Notes under the pieces: generated by a model | What the model was told of the DNA's origin: nothing | Seen by the model: the letters and a program-made list of their open reading frames with translations, nothing else | Database searches by the model: none | From: Spirochaetaceae bacterium | GTDB taxonomy: Bacteria; Spirochaetota; Spirochaetia; B11-G9 | Length of the DNA stretch: 12,424 nucleotides | Direction of reading: 5' to 3' | Assembly (NCBI GenBank): GCA_030600745.1 | Contig: JAUVLL010000056.1 | Span: forward strand, 1-12,424 | Translations under genes and position numbers: made by a program | Part shown: positions 7,457 through 12,424 of the stretch, piece by piece | How the letters are laid out: every line of letters begins with the position of its first letter | Position numbering within the stretch: position 1 is the first letter of the stretch

Positions 7457-7565
7457 TTCATACTCCTTGATAATTTTGTTAGTCTTATCTACCAGTACTG
7501 GCAAATTTGGTCTGCTGATTCAGGAATTTGGGGAATTTATTGATTTTTTTTAAAAAAATATGATT

Positions 7566-8132
7566 TCAATCACCAGCAGCCATTTTCTCCTGCTCATCTA
7601 TATTGACAGCATCCCAGGGATAGCAGATCCAGAGATCATCCAGTTCATCCCCGACAAAGTAGTGTGATACTTCATCCGGGATTACACCCTCTTTTAATTT
7701 GTTTTTATTATGAAGAACAGCTACTGAAATTTCAGAAGGTTTATGGCTTAAAAGTTCACGAAGACAGTATTCAAGAGTAATTCGGGAATCATCAACTTCA
7801 TCTACCAGAAGGATCTTTCGCCCTTCCAGCTTGGTTTCAACCTCATCAATCCACTGGATTTTTACAGGTTCATCTTTTGGCTTATTATTTTCATCATAAT
7901 AAGAAATTCCAACTGTATATATAGGTTTATTAATAAATGTCTTAAGCATTCTTGCAGGAATAAACCCTCCTGTACCAATAGCAACAATTACATCAGGATC
8001 ATAGCCAGTAGATATAATTTTTTCTGACAGCCTTTTTACTGTTTTATGTATCTGGTTATAACTGAGATAAAACTTCCGGCGAGCTGCCTGATTATAAGCT
8101 GCCCTTGGTTCCTGGTTATTTGTCCTTTTCAT
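7566..8132 (-). CDS. Phosphoribosyltransferase (purine salvage type)
   Basis: The 188-residue protein is a type I phosphoribosyltransferase. The PRPP-binding loop is ILLVDEVDDSRITLE (107-121), in place of the more common VDDVxDTGxT version. The upstream loop VAIGTGGFIPARML (50-63) is also typical. The pattern WIDEVETKLEGRKILLVDEVDD, with VSHYFVGDELDDLWICYPWD near the end, fits the xanthine/hypoxanthine phosphoribosyltransferase-like group that joins a free purine base to PRPP. The exact base cannot be read from sequence. It is cytoplasmic, with no signal. ATG 8132 has AGGCAGG about 11 bases upstream, a loosely placed ribosome site. A promoter candidate lies 32-60 bases upstream. It precedes ssb by 109 bp in the same direction; the gap holds an AT-only palindrome near 7544-7560 but no clear terminator. 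Confidence 0.85.
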   Translation of the reverse strand: MKRTNNQEPRAAYNQAARRKFYLSYNQIHKTVKRLSEKIISTGYDPDVIVAIGTGGFIPARMLKTFINKPIYTVGISYYDENNKPKDEPVKIQWIDEVETKLEGRKILLVDEVDDSRITLEYCLRELLSHKPSEISVAVLHNKNKLKEGVIPDEVSHYFVGDELDDLWICYPWDAVNIDEQEKMAAGD

Positions 8133-8163
8133 GTTAGTTTAACCTGCCTTTGTTCTTTTTCTT

Positions 8164-8192
8164 AGAATATGGAAGTGCTGTCCTTTTATCAA
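8164..8192 (-). promoter_or_regulatory. Candidate sigma-70 promoter of the phosphoribosyltransferase
   Basis: On the minus strand TTGATA (8187-8192, five of six consensus bases) and TATTCT (8164-8169, four of six) are 17 bp apart. This would give a leader of roughly 25 bases before the ATG at 8132. Confidence 0.5.
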
Positions 8193-8291
8193 GGTCTTTT
8201 TTCAAGAGTTGGTCTTCACTTTAGGAATAATATGTTGTATTTTACCTATTAGGAAGCAAACTAAGCGTCTTCACTAACGGAGAGAATAGCA

Positions 8292-8885
8292 ATGGCATTC
8301 ATTAAATCAGCATTAGAGATAGCTATGGAGAGAACAAAGGACGTAAAAAGCGATCCTGATACAGTAAAGTTAGATAATCTTGTAAAAGAAGGCCAAAAAC
8401 TTGCATCAGATTATCTATATAATAAAGATATTGAGAAAACTGATCTTGAAAAGAAAATTAAAAGTTTTTCAGGAGATAATAGGAGGTTCTTTATTAAAGG
8501 TATAAAAAAGACCCTCCTTTCAAATTTACGCCTCCCTAAAACTGAGAATTTCAAAGAGCTTTTTGATAAAATTCTTATTGGGTTAATTTCAGTTAATATA
8601 AACGGAAAAGATGTAGATGTTATGATGGAACAGATTAAACAATTCTACACACAGTATCTGGAGAATCGCAGTCAGCTGATAGAAGCAATTAAACAGCAGT
8701 ATGCACCACGATTAATGCAAAAACAGCAGGAGCTGGCAAAACAGTACGGTCATGAAGTAGCACTCTCACCGGAACAGGATCCGGAGTTCATGGAATTATT
8801 GAAGTCCAACCTGCTGAAACTGGAAACCCAGTACGGAGATTCACTTTCAAAGGCAAAAGAAGAACTGGACAAAATCCTGCTGTAG
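8292..8885 (+). CDS. Unknown helical cytoplasmic protein
   Basis: I cannot name this 197-residue protein. It begins MAFIKSALEIAMERTKDVKSD, has no signal peptide or membrane segment, and appears almost entirely helical and charged. A Gln-rich stretch (YTQYLENRSQLIEAIKQQYAPRLMQKQQELAKQYG, about 114-148) could form a coiled coil. The N-terminal KSALEIAMERT text feels like a conserved signature seen in spirochaete proteins of unknown function, but I cannot confirm that. ATG 8292 follows GGAGAG by about seven bases. It is divergent from the phosphoribosyltransferase; only a weak promoter match (TTGGTC at 8209, TATGTT at 8231) is visible. Its TAG stop is formed by the GTAG end of the palindromic element at 8882-8945. 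Confidence 0.8.
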   Translation: MAFIKSALEIAMERTKDVKSDPDTVKLDNLVKEGQKLASDYLYNKDIEKTDLEKKIKSFSGDNRRFFIKGIKKTLLSNLRLPKTENFKELFDKILIGLISVNINGKDVDVMMEQIKQFYTQYLENRSQLIEAIKQQYAPRLMQKQQELAKQYGHEVALSPEQDPEFMELLKSNLLKLETQYGDSLSKAKEELDKILL

Positions 8886-8945
8886 GATCAGCCACGCAGG
8901 AGACCCTTTGAGTCCCCTGCGTGGCTGATCCTGCACCGTCTCTAC
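8882..8945. repeat. Palindromic GTAG...CTAC element, possible bidirectional terminator
   Basis: Arms at 8884-8900 and 8916-8932 are perfect 17-base inverted copies (AGGATCAGCCACGCAGG on the left). Inside, a one-base mismatch is followed by GAC/GTC closing a seven-base loop. The 64 bp element starts GTAG and ends CTAC, and read on the minus strand begins GTAGAGACG, like the glmS-leader element. It occupies the whole gap between two convergent genes. Its two GTAG ends provide the TAG stop codons of both (8883-8885 on plus, 8942-8944 on minus). No T-run follows either side, so any terminator would be imperfect. Confidence 0.75.
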
Positions 8946-10432
8946 CGTCCCATATACCTAAACCACTCTTTCGGAATCATGGATACCGGTGTTACATAAC
9001 CCAGTTGCCCGGCGTCTTCTCCAATAGTTACAGTTGGAAATCCTATTAGCTCATAATACGTATTTATTGCAGCACCACCGGAATTACCGCTGTTTATTTC
9101 TGCATCCGTCTTAACAAGTAAATTTCCATTGGCTCTTTCAAAACCGCTTACTATACCCCTGGTTAGTGATATTGATGCTCTGGAACCGGTTCCTCCTATT
9201 CCAGGGTAACCCAAATAGGTCAGAGGCTGCCCAAGTTTAAGAGATTCTGTATTTTCCAAAGTAAAATAGGGGAATAAATAACCAAAGGGGATGGGATTCC
9301 CATATAATCCTGAGGAGATTTTTAGTAATGCAAGATCCTTACTGGCCGAATAATCAATTAATTCAGCTTTGAAAAGTTCCATTGGCGGAAGCTCATTTGA
9401 AAGGTTTACTGCTACAAATATATCTTTAGATACTTTGCCGGTAAAATCTTCTATTACATGCCAGTTGGTAATAATATGCCCTGCTGAACTGACAAAACAA
9501 CCGGATCCTTTTCCGGCATTCCCAATAATTTCAGCAGTGGCCATCAGCACATTCTGCATCTCATCACCTGCTGCCGGGAAACTTGGAATTTCAGTCAAAA
9601 CAGCTGGGGGGACCATATCTAATCCAGCTAACATTGAAAAAGATATAGGATGATCATTGGAAACCTGATCAAACACTAAAATATAATAAATTCCTGATTT
9701 TACCGGATGCCCGTCAGAACCTTCTACGATTAGTGTTTCACTTCCTAACAGACTCTCCCTTAGATAATCATTCATACTCCTTGTAATTATCTTATTCTCA
9801 TATGAAACCATAAGATCCAGATCTGCAGTGGTGTTAAACAAATCAATCCTGAATACATCTGTACCTTTAGGTATTTTGATAGCAAACAAAGCAGCCATCC
9901 CATTGTCAGGGGAAAGCTTATATCCGGCTGATACTCCTGGTAAAAGAGTATCAGTAATCATATAGCTATTCAGCTCCATCGTAATATTGAACGATATGTT
10001 TGATGCCCTGTTTCCATTAATAACAGGGAGAGTATCCCTCTGATATGTAATATCTACGTAATAGACATCATCCTCCAGAGGGATATCAGACAGCCTTGTT
10101 ATTAGAAGACTCTCGTTATAATCCTCCCTATTGCTGAAGTAATCGGCAAGATCATAGTTCTGGATCTCCTTCCCCCTTTTTACATAAATATCCAAATCTG
10201 CGGGAGAATTACTGACAGTTAACCTAACTGAAAAAGCATCTGGAGGAACTTTAAATTTAAAAGTCTGATACACCTGGCCATCATCCGATAAATCAATATG
10301 ACCCGATGTGAGCCTTCCCGATATCAACTCCCCTTTTGGAGATAGTGTTTTTTCAACTGAGAATAAAAAGGCGGGACAAATAATTAAAATAGTGACAACC
10401 ATCAGGGTTGACCTAAGGAGGTAAGATTTCAC
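8942..10432 (-). CDS. Secreted trypsin-like serine protease with two PPC-like domains
   Basis: The 496-residue precursor has a signal peptide (about 1-25, hydrophobic MVVTILIICPAFLF) with no lipobox cysteine in the right place. Two beta-sandwich repeats resembling bacterial pre-peptidase C-terminal (PPC) domains follow, at about 35-155 and 160-270, each with the hallmark near ADLDIYVKRG (78-87) and ADLDLMVSY (203-211). The C-terminal 210 residues form a trypsin-like domain with the full triad: His325 in ITNWHVI, Asp366 in KDLALLKI, and Ser451 in GNSGG. This resembles the HtrA/V8-like branch, but no PDZ domain follows, so it is not a normal DegP. PPC domains placed ahead of the protease are unusual, since they more often sit at the C-terminus. 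The start is GTG 10432 with AAGGA about eight bases upstream. It is expected in the periplasm or outside the cell. Confidence 0.9.
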   Translation of the reverse strand: MKSYLLRSTLMVVTILIICPAFLFSVEKTLSPKGELISGRLTSGHIDLSDDGQVYQTFKFKVPPDAFSVRLTVSNSPADLDIYVKRGKEIQNYDLADYFSNREDYNESLLITRLSDIPLEDDVYYVDITYQRDTLPVINGNRASNISFNITMELNSYMITDTLLPGVSAGYKLSPDNGMAALFAIKIPKGTDVFRIDLFNTTADLDLMVSYENKIITRSMNDYLRESLLGSETLIVEGSDGHPVKSGIYYILVFDQVSNDHPISFSMLAGLDMVPPAVLTEIPSFPAAGDEMQNVLMATAEIIGNAGKGSGCFVSSAGHIITNWHVIEDFTGKVSKDIFVAVNLSNELPPMELFKAELIDYSASKDLALLKISSGLYGNPIPFGYLFPYFTLENTESLKLGQPLTYLGYPGIGGTGSRASISLTRGIVSGFERANGNLLVKTDAEINSGNSGGAAINTYYELIGFPTVTIGEDAGQLGYVTPVSMIPKEWFRYMGR

Positions 10433-10464
10433 AGGGATTCCTTGCTATAAGTTTATTAGTAGAG

Positions 10465-10492
10465 ATACTATCACAAAATCGATATTTTTCAA
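10465..10492 (-). promoter_or_regulatory. Candidate promoter of the protease gene
   Basis: On the minus strand TTGAAA (10487-10492) and TAGTAT (10465-10470) lie 16 bp apart. The -10 box is preceded by TGA, fitting the TG-N extended -10 form. The leader would be about 25 bases. Confidence 0.5.
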
Positions 10493-10555
10493 TAGAAGTA
10501 TATAAATCTATTTGGATTTTTTACATTATCAAAAAGCCTCATTTAAATGACCGGG

Positions 10556-10584
10556 TTGAATATCAGCAAATTATCCTCTATACA
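10556..10584 (+). promoter_or_regulatory. Candidate promoter of ndk-gpsA
   Basis: TTGAAT (10556-10561) and TATACA (10579-10584) each match four of six consensus bases with a 17 bp spacer. Transcription from here would give a leader of about 138 bases containing the inverted repeats described for 10612-10712. Confidence 0.4.
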
Positions 10585-10611
10585 TATTAACAAGTAGGTT
10601 TTTGCGATGTA

Positions 10612-10712
10612 GCCATATTTTACGATTGTATGGCGATTTGCGCATGTAAATTTAGATATTTTAGAGTTATTAGGTACTGTATTAGGCATAATTTTAATAC
10701 AGCGCAAATAGC
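10612..10712 (+). promoter_or_regulatory. Inverted repeats in the ndk leader
   Basis: Three potential helices precede ndk: GCCATA/TATGGC (10612-10617 with 10629-10634), ATTTGCGC/GCGCAAAT (10636-10643 with 10702-10709), and CTGTATTA/TAATACAG (10677-10684 with 10695-10702). The long-range helix would bring its 3' arm next to the ribosome site at 10717-10724. No known riboswitch or protein-binding leader is recognised. In AT-rich DNA short matches arise by chance, so this is only suggestive. Confidence 0.3.
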
Positions 10713-10728
10713 TTGCAAGGGGGGAATA

Positions 10729-11178
10729 ATGGCAATTGAACGCACATTTACTATAATTAAACCGGGAGCTCTTCAGCGGAGACTTGTAGGCGAAATAATT
10801 TCCAAATTTGAAACTAAGGGTTTTAGGATCCTGGCTATGAAGACAATGAAAATCTCAGTTGAAATTGCAGAAAAACATTACAGTGAACATATTGGCAAGC
10901 CATTTTATGAACCTCTTTTAAAATATATGACTTCAGATCCTGCAGTAGTGATGGTTTTGGAACGGGAAAATGCTATAACTTCCCTTCGAAAGCTCGCAGG
11001 AGCAACAAATCCTGATAGTGCAGAACCAGGGACTATTAGGGGTGACTATGGGGTTACAACTAAGAAAAACATAGTTCATGCTTCAGATTCCATAGAGACT
11101 GCAGTGCGTGAAATAAGTATTTTCTTTAAACCTGAAGAGATTATTAATTATTCAGACAGCTTAAAAGAGTGGTATTGA
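10729..11178 (+). CDS. ndk: Nucleoside diphosphate kinase
   Basis: Ndk moves the gamma-phosphate from ATP to other (deoxy)nucleoside diphosphates through a phosphohistidine, in the cytoplasm. The product is 149 residues from ATG 10729, the normal length. Landmarks are TIIKPGALQRRLVGEII with Lys11, LAGATNPDSAEPGTIRGDYG with Arg104, and the active-site NIVHASDS with His117. Where most members read KPDA, this has KPGA. The ATG follows AAGGGGGG closely; an upstream ATG at 10630 would add 33 residues unlike the family and is rejected. gpsA starts one base after the TGA, so the two are certainly co-transcribed. Confidence 0.96.
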   Translation: MAIERTFTIIKPGALQRRLVGEIISKFETKGFRILAMKTMKISVEIAEKHYSEHIGKPFYEPLLKYMTSDPAVVMVLERENAITSLRKLAGATNPDSAEPGTIRGDYGVTTKKNIVHASDSIETAVREISIFFKPEEIINYSDSLKEWY

Positions 11179-11179
11179 T

Positions 11180-12250
11180 ATGGGAACTAATCTAACGGGA
11201 AAAAAAGTTGGTGTAATTAGTGCCGGTGCCTGGGGTACGGCAGCTGCAAAAGTAATTGCAGACAATGGGCACTCTGTTACAGTATGGGATTTTATGGAAG
11301 GAGTCGTTGACAGTATAAATAATGAACATGTTAATGAACGTTTTCTTCCAGGCGTAGATCTTCCGGAAACACTGATTGCAACTTCAAATATTGAGGAAGC
11401 AGCTGGAAACAAGGATTTTCTAATTATAGCCTCCCCGTCTCTTTACATAATGAATATAGTAAAAAAACTCATCCATATACCGGGTATAGCAGAAGGGAAA
11501 ACTGTAATTGGTATACTGACAAAAGGTTTTATCGAAGCCCCCTCAGGGCCCTCACTGATTTTAAAGTCCCTTGAAGATTATCTTCCAGGTTTTTATAGAA
11601 ACTCTCTTGTTTATATTTCCGGTCCAAGTCATGCAGAAGAGGTTGCCCGTGGCAAATTGACAGGCCTTATAAGTGCATCAAAAAGCGGTAAAAATGCAAT
11701 TAAAATCCGAGAACTCCTTTCATCACCTAACATGCTTGTCTTCCCTTCTCTGGATGTCGAGGGAGTACAGACTGCAGGAGCTGTAAAAAATATAATTGCT
11801 ATTGCTTTTGGAATGCTTGATGCTCTTATGGAACTATCTGATAATTTTGGAGACAATTCAGAATCCCTCCTTCTTGCAGCAGGATTAAACGAAATTCAGG
11901 CTCTGGGAACTGCCCTTGGTTCTGAGTATCCGGAGACATTCACATCCATAGCCGGAGTAGGCGATCTGGATGTAACATGTAGAAGTAAATATGGAAGAAA
12001 CAGGAGATTCGGCGGGGAAATAATAACGGATAGAAGAATTGCTAAATTTGAAAACCTCGATGATCTTATTACTAATATCGAGGAAATAGGATATCTGCCT
12101 GAAGGGATAGTAGCTGCACGGTTTGTATATAAACTGGCTTCCCAATACAAACTTAAACTGCCAATTTGTAATATGGTATATAGAATTCTCAACAGAGAAA
12201 TTGATCCGTCCAGGGGGCTTGGGGAGATGCTGAGGGGAATGAACCTGTAG
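11180..12250 (+). CDS. gpsA: Glycerol-3-phosphate dehydrogenase [NAD(P)+]
   Basis: GpsA reduces dihydroxyacetone phosphate to sn-glycerol-3-phosphate, the backbone for phospholipid synthesis, in the cytoplasm. The 356 residues are slightly longer than usual. Landmarks are the Rossmann start KVGVISAGAWGTA (9-21), ILTKGF (112-117), SGPSHAEEVARG (147-158), the GAVKNIIAIAFG helix with Lys203, GDNSESLLLAAGLNEI (224-239), GVGDLDVTC (259-267) and GRNRRFGG (272-279). The first glycine of the usual G-x-G-x-x-G loop is Ser14 here, though the other key residues are kept. ATG 11180 lies one base after the ndk stop, with only a weak AAAGAG site, suggesting translational coupling. A bifunctional or differently specific dehydrogenase is unlikely. 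Confidence 0.96.
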   Translation: MGTNLTGKKVGVISAGAWGTAAAKVIADNGHSVTVWDFMEGVVDSINNEHVNERFLPGVDLPETLIATSNIEEAAGNKDFLIIASPSLYIMNIVKKLIHIPGIAEGKTVIGILTKGFIEAPSGPSLILKSLEDYLPGFYRNSLVYISGPSHAEEVARGKLTGLISASKSGKNAIKIRELLSSPNMLVFPSLDVEGVQTAGAVKNIIAIAFGMLDALMELSDNFGDNSESLLLAAGLNEIQALGTALGSEYPETFTSIAGVGDLDVTCRSKYGRNRRFGGEIITDRRIAKFENLDDLITNIEEIGYLPEGIVAARFVYKLASQYKLKLPICNMVYRILNREIDPSRGLGEMLRGMNL

Positions 12251-12424
12251 GGATAGATTATTTAAGTATAATTCCTTACTAACCACAACTTAAAAAAAGG
12301 ATTGACAAATTTATATTCCTATACCACCAAACTGTGCCACCCCTTTTAATACCTTCAATTGAAAGTTGGTCAATTCTCCGAAAATTCTTTGATACACAGC
12401 ATTTTCATGACTAAAAATTAGTTC
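12251..12424. other. Region after gpsA, no gene seen
   Basis: These 174 bases hold no convincing reading frame or RNA gene. A TTGACA at 12303-12308 is a perfect -35 hexamer but has no -10 box at the right distance. TTAAGT/ACTTAA pairs around 12263-12294 are too short and AT-only to count as a terminator. A gene may begin just beyond the window. Confidence 0.4.

Noticed and set aside
7492..7501. Perfect palindrome CCAGTACTGG upstream of ssb, considered as an operator.
   Set aside because: The same sequence occurs inside argH (919-928), where it encodes a conserved stretch; ten bases is too short to argue from.
7457..7504. A 16-residue extension of SSB from TTG.
   Set aside because: MNSLNSILMEGNL is the family start and has AAGGAG correctly placed in front of it.
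8212..8275. Repeated GTCTTCACT (8212-8220 and 8267-8275) and TTAGGAA between the divergent genes, considered as regulator sites.
   Set aside because: Nine and seven base direct matches in AT-rich DNA are within chance, with no symmetry or fixed helical phasing.
10414..10421. Perfect Shine-Dalgarno-like AAGGAGGT on the plus strand.
   Set aside because: No reading frame follows; on the minus strand these bases encode Tyr-Leu-Leu-Arg of the protease signal peptide.
10630..10728. A 33-residue extension of Ndk.
   Set aside because: The extension is unlike the family, while the inner ATG is preceded by AAGGGGGG and gives the standard length.

Overview
The window is an AT-rich chromosomal stretch of ordinary, tightly packed bacterial genes. 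The gene set and several protein features suggest a spirochaete: an SSB with the MNSLNSILMEGNL start, and lipid-anchored and secreted proteins of unknown family beside core metabolism. The assignment is inference from remembered family resemblance. No rRNA, tRNA, CRISPR array, phage gene or transposase was found.

Layout. (1) 2-646 (+) is the 3' end of a Na+/phosphate cotransporter-type protein with a PhoU-like domain. (2) 780-4511 (-) is a probable operon: glmS, then a small exported protein of unknown function, then argH, with 13-14 bp gaps. (3) 4773-5807 (+) is a lipoprotein with an Ig-like and a lamin-tail-like domain; its 3' end overlaps that of trxA by 21 bp in convergent orientation. 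(4) 5787-6916 (-) is an unknown cytoplasmic protein overlapping the start of trxA. (5) 7043-7456 (-) is ssb, and 7566-8132 (-) is a phosphoribosyltransferase with its own promoter candidate. (6) 8292-8885 (+) is an unknown helical protein, convergent with a secreted trypsin-like protease carrying two PPC-like domains (8942-10432, -). (7) 10729-12250 (+) is ndk followed one base later by gpsA.

The genes cover amino-sugar supply for the cell wall (glmS), arginine synthesis (argH), nucleotide handling (phosphoribosyltransferase, ndk), DNA maintenance (ssb), thiol redox (trxA) and phospholipid precursor synthesis (gpsA). They form no single pathway.

The most interesting signal is a scatter of short palindromic elements whose ends read GTAG, resembling REP elements mobilised by RAYT transposases. 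One such element fills the gap between two convergent genes and supplies the TAG stop codon of both. A copy of a second type encodes eight residues near the C-terminus of SSB, with a 21/24 identical copy just downstream. A third sits in the glmS leader. I found no complete new multi-gene system; the rest is normal for a housekeeping region.
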